DNA of 64,000 bases from Trifolium pratense (taxonomy: Eukaryota; Streptophyta; Magnoliopsida; Fabales; Fabaceae), in assembly GCF_020283565.1 (NCBI RefSeq), contig NC_060061.1:62001-126000 (forward strand), in the 5' to 3' direction. The notes below the pieces were generated by a model. The model ran no database searches. It saw only the letters and a program-made list of their open reading frames with translations, and had not been told where the DNA came from. This document shows, in pieces, positions 35,412-46,190 of this stretch. The position numbers were made by a program, and so were the translations under genes. The first letter of the stretch is position 1. Each line of letters starts with the position of its first letter.

Positions 35412-35636
35412 TGTTAAATATGTTTGGATCTCATCCCAAAAGTTATAGCTTAAAGGGTGAGGTTGCCCTCACATATTTATAGACTTCACTGAACTCAAGC
35501 AATGTGAGATTTCATACAAACCAACAACACAACTACATATTCCAACACCTACCCTCACGCATAGCGTGGTCTTGAATCAAATGTCAGCATTGCAGTCCTT
35601 AACCCGACTCTGATACCATGTTAAATATGTTTGGTT
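35412..35636 (-). mobile_element. TRIM element, one LTR intact and one truncated
   Basis: The left terminal repeat at 35412-35546 starts tgttaaatatgtttgg and ends ttccaaca. On the minus strand a purine tract (gcgtgagggtagg) abuts it. Only 72 bases further right, 35601-35618 is the complement of a primer-binding site (TGGTATCAGAGTCGGG). At 35619 the repeat start tgttaaatatgtttgg recurs and then diverges. A 72-bp internal region is extreme even for TRIMs. Confidence 0.65.
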
Positions 35637-35639
35637 TTA

Positions 35640-36349
35640 ATTCCTCAAATGTCATTATTTGTGTTCCAATTGGACTGTGTAGACCCCTCATGGCTCATAA
35701 TAATGTGATGTAGACGTTGATAAGGTTACAAGTTAGTGTAATCAAATCTAGAAGGGACCCCATCGATTCTTTCATCAAAAAGAAAAAAAGAAGGGACCCG
35801 ATTTTGGCAAATTCTATGGTACATGTGATAATTCTTAATGTACCGGTACATCAGGTAACTAAATTAATATGTAAATGAATATTTTTTTAAAGGAAATTAT
35901 TTTTCTTATCATTTAAATGATTATAGTAACTAAATATTATGCATCAAAATTGTCAAAAATATTAAATTTGATATTTTTTTGAATTTTTATTCATCATTAT
36001 AGTCAATATTGAATTTTTTTCTAAGAAAATATTAGAAAAATTAGTATCATGCTTATAAACAATATATTGTGTTTTTTCTTGTGTTATTATTACTTTTTAA
36101 AATATAATAATCGGTTAATAGTTTTTTAATTCATAAAAATAATCGTTAATTTATAAATTTACTGACTTGATGTACCGATACATTCAAATTATTCGAATGT
36201 AAAGTATAAGCTCCCCCGATTTTATATGGTACGAGACAATTTGTAATATTGGTCTGTCACTCCCATGCATTAGTAGTATACTTTTGCGGCACATTTGCCT
36301 TTGTAGAGGGAGTATTCAATTCAATCCTTAGGAAAAAATCATTAAGATT
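35640..36349. other. intergenic AT-rich stretch
   Basis: No gene seen. The motif gtaccg(g/a)tacat occurs as cggtacatc near 35842 and ccgatacat near 36174, giving a weak inverted or direct repeat around a 330-bp AT-rich core that might be a decayed MITE. Confidence 0.35.
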
Positions 36350-36465
36350 ATCTCAAAGTGGTAAGATTCTTGGTCTCCTTAAGTATGTGATCAAATATCC
36401 GATTTATGCGTATGGAGAAAATTTGTTTGAGAGAGTAGAACTCACTTCGTGGCTCATTGATTTGA
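36350..36465 (+). repeat. tRNA-derived SINE, diverged copy
   Basis: Matches the SINE at 14130: ctcaaagtggtaagattcttgg (box A region), then atgtgatcaaatatccgattt in the box B position (mutated), then tatggagaaaatttgtttg followed by agagtagaactcactt. It is older than the 14130 copy. Confidence 0.5.
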
Positions 36466-36860
36466 ATATATGGTTTAAATTACTCAATCACTTTTATGTA
36501 GTGAAACGATCTCAGGTGTAGATCTAGATGAAACATTTGAGAGCTAGAATTTGATGCAATTACATACAATAAAGAATCCAATTTCAACGACTAACATTTA
36601 TGGATGGACACACACGAGATGCCACATTATAAAAATAAACCCAATTGAAGTGTATGTTAACATAAAAGACTTACTTGTATTAATTTATTTATAAAGGATA
36701 AAATATTAAGTTTAGGTGAATTGAATTTTAAGAGTTATCAAGTCCAAAGTACTTGTAGATTACCAATCAATCAATTTTTACATTGACGAGATCCAAAACT
36801 TGATACCAATCTATTATTATGATGGTATTGGTACACTAATTTTTTTTAATGATAAATAGG

Positions 36861-36861
<1 letters not shown>

Positions 36862-36923
<62 letters not shown>

Positions 36924-36930
36924 TATATAA
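36862..36930. repeat. (TA)n microsatellite
   Basis: An almost uninterrupted TA repeat of about 65 bases. Such tracts are hypervariable and prone to assembly length errors. Confidence 0.95.
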
Positions 36931-37304
36931 AAACAGAAGTCTAAGTACAAATTAGGAGCACCCTAAGAGGTATCATTCAATCAGAACCTCAAATAACGAG
37001 ACACCACATCGTTACCTCACCTCGCTTTGCTGGACCAGCACAAAAGAAGTTGCACCTCCCACTCGTAGAGGGAGCAGAGGCTACCAGAATTTTTACCTAA
37101 AAATCATTTTTAGGAGGAGAGTTTCAACCTATCTATAAGAATAACAATCGTTGAAGACCCACCGAGAAAGATGTATTGGTACACTAAATAAAAAAGTTAG
37201 ATTTGTTTGTGCTGACACCAAACTTATCTAAAATTTTCTAAATTCAAAACACAAACATACATACCATAAGATTATATGATATACTAGTACACTATTTATT
37301 ACTA

Positions 37305-37305
<1 letters not shown>
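36931..37305. other. 375-bp island between two (TA)n tracts
   Basis: GC-richer than its flanks, with cctcacctcgctttgctgg and cgtagagggagcagaggc. No protein-like frame is evident. It may be a non-LTR or other repeat fragment, since TA tracts often abut such insertions. Confidence 0.35.

Positions 37306-37307
<2 letters not shown>

Positions 37308-37354
<47 letters not shown>
37308..37354. repeat. (TA)n microsatellite
   Basis: About 46 bases of TA repeat, ending before a run with gaaaaacttt. It is the second long TA tract within 500 bases. Confidence 0.95.
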
Positions 37355-37355
<1 letters not shown>

Positions 37356-37561
37356 AAAAACTTTACTTTTTAGATTCTTTAAATGATTGATGTATTCGGT
37401 ACATTTCTTAGATCATATACATGAATCATACTATGAATCTAAAAATAAAAAAATTCTGATATATAAAATAATAGAGGAAGTATAATGGTCTCAGCTCTGT
37501 ATCTCTGAAAACAGAGTGCTTACTACACAACAGCATCGCATGCGTGTTTGTGAATTGTGAG

Positions 37562-37722
37562 TGTTAACTATTGAGATTATTCAAAGAGAAAAGGAGGCTA
37601 GGGTTTTCCATTACAATAAACCAAAAAACATTAGGAACAAGAGTTACAATAGAGTATATAAATTAGGGATTATAAAAGACTAAACTACCCCTACAATAAT
37701 ATAATATAACTATTATTTAACA
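37562..37722 (-). repeat. 3' LTR of minus-strand Copia element
   Basis: 161 bp, tgttaactat...atttaaca on the plus strand, short AT-rich LTR with TATA-like tatataaatt. Confidence 0.93.
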
Positions 37723-37735
37723 TCTCCCCTCAAAC

Positions 37736-40700
37736 TCACGATGTGTTAACATAGAGCATCGAGAGTTTGTCAATCAAGAAACGAAAACGTTTAATAGAAT
37801 GCGTCTTCGTGAACAAATCAGCAATCTGCAAGGAGGAAGTAATAAACGGCAAAGTAATGGTACCATGTTGAAGATGGTGACGTGTGAAGTGACAGTCGAT
37901 CTCAATGTGTTTGGTACGTTCATGAAATACAGAGTTGTGGGCAATTTGAATGGCACTCTTGTTATCACAATACATAGGAGTTGGTTCAGAAACAATCACA
38001 CCCATATCATAAAGTAACCAACGCAACCAAACTATTTCAGTAGTGGTAGATGCCATAGCACGATACTCAGCTTCTGTAGAAGAGCGGGAAACAATATCTT
38101 GTTTCTTACTCTTCCAAGAGATAAGAGAATCTCCAAGAAAAATACAAAAACCTGTGGTAGACTTACGGTCAGTAGGATTACCAGCCCAATCAGCATCAGA
38201 GTAAGCACGTAACTCTAATGAAGAGGATGACGGAAGCAAAAGGCTCTGAAATTGAGTTCCCCGAAGATAACGGAGAATACGAAGCACGGCTGCCCAATGT
38301 ACTGTAGTGGGAGAAACAACAAACTGACTAACAACATGCACTGCATAAGCAATATCGGGTCTAGTAATTGTAAGATAGACCAAGCTTCCAACCAAAGTAC
38401 GATACAAAGTAGGATCTGATAGAGGAACCCCATCAGAGGGAACATATTTCACATTCATCTCTAAAGGGCTGTCGACTGCTCGAGTATCAGAGAGACCAGC
38501 TTGCTCAAGAATGTTTGCAATGTACTTGGATTGAGATAAAAGATAACCCTTATGAGAATAGGCAACTTCAATCCCTAAGAAATAGCGAAGAGGACCTAAA
38601 TCCTTCATTTCAAATCTTTTAGCTAACTGTAATTTCAACTCACAAATCCCATCAACATCATCACCTGTAATAATCATATCATCAACATATAAAGAGAGTA
38701 TAATACGACCATGAGAAGTTGTCCTAACAAATAAAGCAGAGTCATGATCACTAGAGCGGAATCCAAGAGATCTAATCACAGTAGAGAACTTCTCATACCA
38801 AGCTCTTGGAGCTTGTTTCAAACCATATAAAGCTTTCTTCAACTTACATACTTCACCCTGATTATGAGAAACACCAGATGGAGGTACCATATAAACTTCC
38901 TCCTGAAGATCACCATTTAAAAAGGCATTTTTAACATCCATTTGAGAAATATCCCACTGACGAACAGATGCAACGGCAATAAGAGTGCGAATAGTGGTCA
39001 TTTTGGCCACAGGAGCAAATGTTTCTTCATAATCCATACCATATTGTTGAGAAAATCCCTTAGCCACAAGACGGGCTTTGTAACGCTCAACTGACCCATC
39101 AGACTTGGTTTTGACCTTGTATACCCAACGAGACCCAATAGCACGTTTTCCTGGCGGAAGAGGTACTATGTCCCAAGTATTTGTCTTATGCAAAGCTGCA
39201 AGTTCCTCAGCCATAGCCTTCTGCCAAAGAGGATCAAGAATAGCTTCTTTATAGGACGAGGGCTCAGACAAACTATGAACAGATGTAAGAAAAGAAGCAA
39301 AAGAATCAGAATAAATTGAATAAACAAAATCAGGCAATTGAGTAGACTTACGATCACGAGAAGGATAACGTGGAGGTGGTGGTGTTGGTGGTGGAGGTGG
39401 TAGAGGAGGTGCAGCAGGAACAACAGTCGTAGGAGGTTGTTGAGTAGCTGATGGGACAAAAGGGACATATGTATCTGGAGTAGCACTAGTACCATCCCTG
39501 CAGTTCTCAAAATTACAGTCACTAGACATATCATTATCGACACCGAAAGGATCAATATTAGTTAGTTCAGACTTGCTAGGAGTATGTGTATCAGACGAAA
39601 GAGAGAAAAATGGTATGTGCTCAAGAAACACAACATGACGAGAAACATACAATTTTTTACTTAAAGGATCATAACAACGATAACCCTTTTGACCATCCCC
39701 ATAACCAAGAAAAACACATATGATAGAACGAGGAGACAATTTATTTCGTTCTACTTGTGGGAGAAGAACAAAACAAGTAGAACCAAATACCTTCAAAGAA
39801 GAATAATCAGGACTATAACCATACAATTTTTCAAAGGGAGACAAACCTGAGGTGACTGACGACAGAATTCTATTAATAGCATGGACAGAAGTGCGAATTG
39901 CTTCACCCCAAAATTCAGTCGGAACAGAAGCAGACAACAAAAGAGAACGAGCAGTTTCAACAATATGACGATGTTTTCTTTCAGCAACGCCATTTTGTTG
40001 AGGAGTATCAGTACAAGAAGTCTGGTGAATTGTACCATCATAAGCAAGCAACTCAGAGAATTTATTAGAAGTATATTCACCACCTTGATCACAACGAAAA
40101 CACTTTATAACAGCATTATGTTGAGTTTTAACCATAGCACGAAACATATGATAAATGTCAAAAAACTCAGAACGATTTTTCATTAGATAAACCCAACAAT
40201 AACGAGTATAATCATCGATAAATGAGACATAATATCGAGATCCACCTTTGGTAAGAACCGGTGATGGACCCCATACATCAGAATGAACTAAGTCAAAAGG
40301 TGCTTTGGACACAGAAGCACTTTTATTAAATGGCAAAGCAGAAAATTTAGCAAGTTTGCAACCGCAACAATCAGAAATATCACTAATTTGCAATTTTCCT
40401 AAAGCTCCAGTAGAGGCCAAGTATTTTAATCTAGATGCAGAAACATGACCAAGACGAGAATGCCACAAATAAAAGTTAGAGGATGATAAACTTAATCGAA
40501 AAGATGATAAATCAGTGGAAGTAGAAGTTGAGGCTGCAGTATCTGGAACTCTTAGCTCATCCAGAACATAAAGTCCCCCATGTCTACGACCTTTCCCAAT
40601 CAACCTCCCTGAATGTGGATCCTGCACATGACAATGAGTAGAAGAAAACATAACAGAGTATCCAGAATCACACAACTGACTAACAGAAGCAAGACTCAAA

Positions 40701-41092
40701 GTGAGATTAGGAATATAATAAACATTGGGAAGAGACAAATTAGATGTGGACACTGACCCAATTCCTGCTAATGGCATAGGAGTGCCATCAGCAGTCATAA
40801 CTGACATGGATGAAGTATGATTTAAAGACAAAAAAGACTTACGATCATATGACATATGATGTGATGCTCCAGAGTCAAGGATCCATATAGAAGAAATACT
40901 TGAACAATTAGAAGGAGTCAAACCTTTAATAGAGGAGACAGATGTTGCATGTGGCTGGGTGGCGAGAAATTTTTGGAACTGTTCAGCAAGATCAAACACT
41001 CTTGAAGTAGTCTCATATGGATATACATGATCAATACCAATGCCAACGGAAGAAGGGTCAGTCAAACGAGATATAGCCATATTATCAAACAA
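37736..41092 (-). CDS. Copia pol polyprotein (protease-integrase-RT-RNase H), intact
   Basis: A continuous frame of about 1118 codons. In order: protease motif WILDSGASHHMS, GAG-pre-integrase zinc region (LWHSRLGHVSASRLKYL), integrase core (LVHSDVWGPS, RCDQGGEYTS, QNGVAERKHRHI), a Pro-rich linker (about 39360-39420 on the plus strand), RT (MDVKNAFLNGDL, LYVDDMIITG) and RNase H (YSDADWAGNPTDRKST, RTKHIEIDCHFTRHH). The C-terminus is LSMLYVNTS. The upstream codon before the open frame is TGA at about 41093-41095 and the first residue would be encoded by TTG, so there is no good start codon and no zinc knuckle; the first in-frame ATG is the fifth codon. How it would be translated is unclear, and gag is absent. 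Confidence 0.92.
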   Translation of the reverse strand: MFDNMAISRLTDPSSVGIGIDHVYPYETTSRVFDLAEQFQKFLATQPHATSVSSIKGLTPSNCSSISSIWILDSGASHHMSYDRKSFLSLNHTSSMSVMTADGTPMPLAGIGSVSTSNLSLPNVYYIPNLTLSLASVSQLCDSGYSVMFSSTHCHVQDPHSGRLIGKGRRHGGLYVLDELRVPDTAASTSTSTDLSSFRLSLSSSNFYLWHSRLGHVSASRLKYLASTGALGKLQISDISDCCGCKLAKFSALPFNKSASVSKAPFDLVHSDVWGPSPVLTKGGSRYYVSFIDDYTRYCWVYLMKNRSEFFDIYHMFRAMVKTQHNAVIKCFRCDQGGEYTSNKFSELLAYDGTIHQTSCTDTPQQNGVAERKHRHIVETARSLLLSASVPTEFWGEAIRTSVHAINRILSSVTSGLSPFEKLYGYSPDYSSLKVFGSTCFVLLPQVERNKLSPRSIICVFLGYGDGQKGYRCYDPLSKKLYVSRHVVFLEHIPFFSLSSDTHTPSKSELTNIDPFGVDNDMSSDCNFENCRDGTSATPDTYVPFVPSATQQPPTTVVPAAPPLPPPPPTPPPPRYPSRDRKSTQLPDFVYSIYSDSFASFLTSVHSLSEPSSYKEAILDPLWQKAMAEELAALHKTNTWDIVPLPPGKRAIGSRWVYKVKTKSDGSVERYKARLVAKGFSQQYGMDYEETFAPVAKMTTIRTLIAVASVRQWDISQMDVKNAFLNGDLQEEVYMVPPSGVSHNQGEVCKLKKALYGLKQAPRAWYEKFSTVIRSLGFRSSDHDSALFVRTTSHGRIILSLYVDDMIITGDDVDGICELKLQLAKRFEMKDLGPLRYFLGIEVAYSHKGYLLSQSKYIANILEQAGLSDTRAVDSPLEMNVKYVPSDGVPLSDPTLYRTLVGSLVYLTITRPDIAYAVHVVSQFVVSPTTVHWAAVLRILRYLRGTQFQSLLLPSSSSLELRAYSDADWAGNPTDRKSTTGFCIFLGDSLISWKSKKQDIVSRSSTEAEYRAMASTTTEIVWLRWLLYDMGVIVSEPTPMYCDNKSAIQIAHNSVFHERTKHIEIDCHFTRHHLQHGTITLPFITSSLQIADLFTKTHSIKRFRFLIDKLSMLYVNTS

Positions 41093-41535
41093 TCAAATAA
41101 ACCAACAAACAATTGCTTCAAATGTAGAAGTCCAACCAATCACCCCCAATGCCAAAACTCAACGGAGCCAACTAATAACAAATTCAATAAGCAATATGCA
41201 AACCAACCAATTAGGCTTGCTCCTCAATAGAAATATTGCAAAAGAATTGCTTAAGCATTCAAATAAGCCAACACTTACGTAACCTTCCTTCTAAACAATA
41301 ACTAATTAAATCACAAATTGAAATAATCATGAAAAATCACAACCTAAAGATGTTAATCTCCTTTGAAATTGGCATCGACTTCAAAGCATCATTTTGACCA
41401 AAGTGTGCGATCCAATCCAATAGCAAGAGCAGAGAATATCAATTCAAGAAATCAATAAAAATAGCCAACAACAAATACACACTTTTATTTATCTTCAACA
41501 AATTGCTAATGGATTAACCAAGCTCTTTGATACCA
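41093..41535 (-). other. leader of gag-less Copia element
   Basis: Between the primer-binding site and pol, the minus strand has no long frame, no CCHC knuckle and no gag core motif, so the gag gene appears deleted. An acgtaagt motif (rc of about 41273-41280) resembles a splice donor but may be chance. Confidence 0.6.
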
Positions 41536-41696
41536 TGTTAACTATTGAGATTATTCAAAGAGAAAAGGAGGCTAGGGTTTTCCATTACAATAAACCAAAA
41601 AACATTAGGAACAAGAGTTACAATAGAGTATATAAATTAGGGATTATAAAAGACTAAACTACCCCTACAATAATATAATATAACTATTATTTAACA
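41536..41696 (-). repeat. 5' LTR of minus-strand Copia element
   Basis: 161 bp and, by eye, without differences from the 37562-37722 copy. Confidence 0.93.
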
Positions 41697-41701
41697 GTGA
41701 G

Positions 41702-42487
41702 TGCATGCATGATTTTCATCACTCGCAAGTTGGATCATTTTCTATTTGCCTAATTGCGCAAATCATACGCAAATCATAGAGTCCAAGAATGAAGAATATT
41801 ACCGGTTGTGTTGATGCAATGCAACAAATATTAGAGAGAAAAAAAAAAAACAAGTGTGAAATTTTTTAGTTTGGTAGAACAAAATCTATTGCTGTAAATA
41901 TTTGTCTCTTAATTTGCTGCATGTGCATGGTTTGCGTCACAGTGTCATGCTTTCGATGTTGCCAGAAATTCCCCATTACATGTTTCTTCATAAAGCTGCA
42001 ACTACCTCAAATAATTCTCTTACCTCATTATATAAAAAATTTTAACCAAAAATTATCAGGAATTAAATTTGAGTTTTCTGGAACAATTCGTCCTTGAGTT
42101 CAATGGATATGGATTCAGTGCAGTCAAAAAGTGACTGCAAGTGAACCATAGCCCTAAGATCTGATCAAAATATCATTTGATTTTAATCAAATGGTAGATA
42201 TTAAACTGACCGCATGAATGCATGGGTCCTGACTTCATAGAATCCACGACCGAGTCCAATGTCTTCTTTTACGTCAAAAAGTTTAATATAATTGACAAGT
42301 TGTTTCATCAATACAACCAATGGTAACTTTGGTGTTCTTCTTCTTATTAGTTATTGCTATCTTCTAGAATTATTTGAATTTTACTACCATTTTCCAAAAC
42401 ATAAAAACAAAAGAAGAAAATAGTGGTCCCCTTGTTCCTTATCTTGCTTCAACTTTAATTTCTTTCTCTCTGTTTTTTTTAGGGTCT
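41702..42487. other. intergenic
   Basis: No gene seen. Contains the direct continuation of the Copia target site (gtgcatgcatg) and AT-rich spacer. Confidence 0.5.
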
Positions 42488-42651
42488 TGTTAACATGTGC
42501 CCTAAGGGCACATGTTAAGATATACCAAAATAGAAATTCATCATTTAATGATATAAGAAATTTAATGCTTCAAAAGTCAAAATGCACAAATTAGCATTTA
42601 ATAATTTCTATTTTTGGTTCTTAACATGTGCCTTAAGGGCACAAGTTAACA
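42488..42651. mobile_element. MITE, 164 bp, with palindromic ends
   Basis: The left end tgttaacatgtgccctaagg and the right end form inverted repeats of about 50 bp that continue through aagggcacatgttaa and ccaaaatagaaatt. Each end is itself nearly palindromic around gcccttaagggc, so each can fold alone. No clear target duplication. The 48233-48396 element has the same length and layout. Confidence 0.65.
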
Positions 42652-43544
42652 TTCTCCTTTTTTTTTTAGTTATTCTATGTGCAAATCCAGAATTGCTTTC
42701 CTTCAACTGCATTAACTTCACCCCAATCACGTGTCAAAATTCAATTATTGGTTTGTTCAATTAAAAAATGAAACCAATTCAAAGAAATATATCTATATCT
42801 CCTGCAAAAACTTAATGCTCACAACATGGCGGTTTCTATCATTTTGGTGTACAAAATAGTACTATAAAAAAATTGAATTCTTAAAAAAACATGGAATTTT
42901 TCATCTAATATCAAAATACTTATACGAAATAATTCCTACTAGCATTTCTAGATGCAAAATTACTACTAATTATTTTTATATCAATATGTTTTATCATATA
43001 GAGACATTGACGATCTCAAGTAGTTTTTCAAGTTAAGAGAATTCGATAAACAATTACATCACTTGGATATAATCTACGACGACAAACTCAAAAATTTCAA
43101 TTACTGACATCAAAATATTTTTCGAACACATTCTCAACAACGAATATACTCCTGAAAAAATTTATTAGAATCTAAGATAATCACCCTCTTCGTCCTACCT
43201 CAAATATGACCCTGGCCGACAACATGCATATGATTGTGGATTCTCGAGCACACTCATTGGATTAATATAGAGAAAAATAATTTAAATAGGAGTTTAGGAG
43301 GGGAGTGAAGGGTGACTCTGGACAAAAATAAGAGGAAGTGAAAGGAAGGAAGAGCTTTAGAAAGTGAGAGGAAAATAATTTAAGCATATGTTTGACTTAG
43401 ATTAGTGTCTTCAAATAAGATTTTTAACTTTTTTTTTTATCTTGTAGAGATCAAGATTTCAAGAATATCACAAAGAGTTATTCACAGAAGCTTTGAGTTT
43501 GTGATGTTCTTCGTGCAGAAATGTGAGGATACTCGCCATCGGGG
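42652..43544. other. intergenic
   Basis: AT-rich, no supported gene. Short open frames lack family features. Confidence 0.5.
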
Positions 43545-43815
43545 AATCGGACAATTACATGTTGAAAATGACTCTAAAGTCCTTATTGATATGATGATAA
43601 AGAAAATTAACACTTTGATGCATCGTATCAAACAATTTCTAGAGTTGAATTGACAACTTTATTTATCTCACACTTGGCGTGATGGAAACTGAAGCGCTTA
43701 TTGACTATCTAATTTTAGCTACTCTCTAAATTCTTTCAATGTTAATTTTCTTGAGGTTTACCTCTAGAAGCTTCAACGTCTACTTTTTTACAACATCTCT
43801 GGAGCTTGCGTGTGC
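43545..43815 (+). pseudogene. decayed non-LTR retrotransposon RNase H fragment
   Basis: Translation through stops resembles the last part of the RNase H (RVT_3) domain of plant LINEs: VENDSKVLIDMMIKK with the Asp of the active site, then HRIKQFLELN, SHTWRDGN and NISGACVCL. At least four in-frame stops occur, including TGA or TAA where Trp or Arg would be expected. Unrelated in detail to the fragment at 10229. Confidence 0.65.
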
Positions 43816-44026
43816 CTATAAATGTCCGTCTAATTTTATAGTTTATTTTGTTTTGGACTTCAATCCTCTTTTATAAAATAAAAAATGTGTCTAACAATAT
43901 TTTGTATATATTTACCAAGTATAAAATGAAAATTTTGAACATTATATGGATATTTACATGCATATTTCAAACATTGCTAACTATGAAATATTTGTGTGAC
44001 CACAAATGTCTTTTTACGGTGTATAT

Positions 44027-44608
44027 TAGGGGTGCTCGCGGTGCGGTTTGATTTGGTTTTGAGCATAAAAGTCATCCTAATCGCGAGATAAAAATGCATG
44101 CAGTTCGGTTTGGTTCGGTTGGTTTTTAAAAAGTCATCTAAACCAAACCAAACCAATGCGGTTAGGGTTGGTGCGGTTTTTGCGGTTTATCACGGTATAA
44201 AAAATATGACAATATTTTCAACTTGTTACAAAATAAACATAGGAATTTTAATTTATTTTATTGTTTACATGATACAATATGCATATACAAAAATTGCATA
44301 TACATAATAACTTATTTTTAATACCAAAAGTATAGTTCTCGATCGCGTGAAATGATATGTTTTGACAGCCTATTGTTTTATGGACTCAATTTGGGTTGAT
44401 TGCTAATAGTTGGTAAAGCTAAGTTAAGTATTGCGGTTTGGTTTGGTTTGGTTTTCTGAAATGAAAACCGTAAACCGAACCAAACCGTGCAGTTTGGAAG
44501 GAAAACGATATGTGCGGTTAAAACGAAATGCAATTATTTGCGGTTTCAATTTGGATTAGTTCGGCTTGCAGTTTTACTTTTGGATTGATTCAGATACGAT
44601 TATCCCTA
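44027..44608. mobile_element. hAT-type non-autonomous element, diverged copy
   Basis: Starts taggggtgctcgcgg and ends in a degraded complement (atccctac-type). Flanks gtgtatat (44019-44026) and ctgtatat (44609-44616) match at seven of eight positions. Subterminal cggtttggtttggtt motifs in both orientations link it to the 680-bp element at 14443. Confidence 0.7.
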
Positions 44609-44616
44609 CTGTATAT

Positions 44617-46149
44617 TTTAAAAATTTGCGCATCATAAACAACTATTTATGATGCATGACTTGATATTTTTTTTTTCTTTCTTTTTTACCGTGAAAGAAT
44701 CTATTTACAACTAAGAATATCAACTCTATTTTAACATCCTAATTGTATTGATTCCTTCATTCTAAATGAAATGAATTAGATCTCTTTAAAAAACTAAGAA
44801 CATCAAAAACAATATTCATATTCACTGCAACGAGAGCTAAAGAAAGAAAGAAAGAAGAGGAAAAATATAAATGTGTGAAAGACATAAAAATGAGGGTATG
44901 CTTTTTAAGCGAGTGTCAGTATAGTTGTCAAAATCAGGTAGCCCATATATATTGGGCCTTAAAAGTTAATTCTTATTTGATGCTTTGTTTTCGGACCCCG
45001 TGATTCTTTTATAGCCCTCAATGTTCTAATTTTATCCTTGTAAAAAAATTCGATTCGCAGAAATCAAATTTTTTCTAGTGCAAATTAAGATTAAATTTCG
45101 ATTTCTACAAACCGAAACTTTTTTAAGGGTAAAATTGGAAATTCAGGTGGTATAAAAGAAACACGGGGGTCGGGAGATAAATCATCTTATTTTTTCATTG
45201 ACTTTTAGTCTGACCCAAAGATCCAAGTTATTTTAGGGATTTCTTTTGGCGCTCTTATGTTTGTCATGTGACTTGCTCGTTTTTATTTTTAACACTTCCG
45301 CTACTTAAGTAGCAGATGTTGTAAAAATAAAAAATTTGGGAAAACCATTGTTTGTTACTTGCATATAGAATAAAGTTCGCTACTTAATTACCGAACCGAT
45401 CAATAGTCAAATTTCGTGGTCTTGCTAACTGGTTAATCTTGACAGATCACTAGTGCGTGACATTGGTCAATGACACGCAAACAAAATTCTACAAATACTT
45501 CTCTTTTCTTCTCTCATTCACCTCCCCTTTTCCCTTTTCTTCTGATTTTTCATTTTTTTTTATTTTTAGTTTTTGACATTTTTGTTACCTTTTGTTATTT
45601 CATATATAAACGGCAGAATAGTTCGTCGTTAATTTTTTTGATATCATGTATCGAATTCCATATTCCTTCGATGTTAATTTCATTCGTTCTCTGTAACAGA
45701 CTGATTCGCTAATTAAGTAGTAGACACTTGTAAACAATTCACTACTTAACTAGCGAATTGTACTAGAACCAGAACAGACCACAACATAAATCTTGTAATT
45801 TCTTTTTATCTTTGATGAAATTAATGATAAATTAAAATACTATAAAGATATAAACAAGTAAATTATATTTTATATATAAAATAATAACATGAACAGTCAT
45901 TTACATTTTAGAATGTAACCAAATTACGTATAATATAAAAATGTGGTTGGTCATAATGATCTAATTATTTACACTGAAAAGAAATTTCAGAAAATATTTT
46001 TTGAAATTTTCTGCATATTTTAGGGATAGAAAAGAAACATGGGGTGGAAAGAGGAAAATTATAGTTCAAAAAACCAAGCACATATCAACTTGAAACCTGG
46101 CCCAAATATAATGTCACTACTGGCTTGGACTATGCCCAATTGTAAGAAA
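44617..46149. other. intergenic; possible inverted-repeat element at 45293-45765
   Basis: No gene is supported. Motifs of the type cgctacttaa(t/g)tag occur in one orientation at about 45299 and 45378 and in the opposite orientation at about 45708 and 45752, which hints at a MITE-like element near 45293-45765. The interior is rich in T and C. Confidence 0.35.
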
Positions 46150-46150
46150 G

Positions 46151-46190
46151 TTCCCCCCCCCCCCCCCCCCACCCCCACCCCCCACCCCCA
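46151..46190. repeat. poly-C tract
   Basis: About 18 consecutive C followed by C-rich sequence broken by single A. On the opposite strand it is a G-run tract with four or more G blocks. Confidence 0.9.

Larger units (their letters stand above)
37562..41696 (-). mobile_element. Copia LTR retrotransposon, young but lacking gag
   Basis: LTRs at 37562-37722 and 41536-41696 (161 bp each) look identical; target duplication gtgag is at 37557-37561 and 41697-41701. On the minus strand the primer-binding site follows the 5' LTR at 41535 downward (TGGTATCAAAGAGCTTGG) and the polypurine tract (gagtttgaggggaga) abuts the 3' LTR at 37723-37737. The internal region is only 3813 bp: pol fills 37736-41092, leaving about 440 bp for leader plus gag, far less than a normal Copia gag. 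Confidence 0.93.

Noticed and set aside
36862..37354. CRISPR-like or centromeric array
   Set aside because: Only simple TA repeats; no spaced direct repeats of 20-40 bases with unique spacers.
39166..39555. Leucine-rich minus-strand open frame inside the Copia pol gene
   Set aside because: Overlaps pol in another frame and has no independent support.
43848..44051. Possible small secreted peptide gene
   Set aside because: Lys/Ile/Phe-rich random composition and overlap with the hAT element start.
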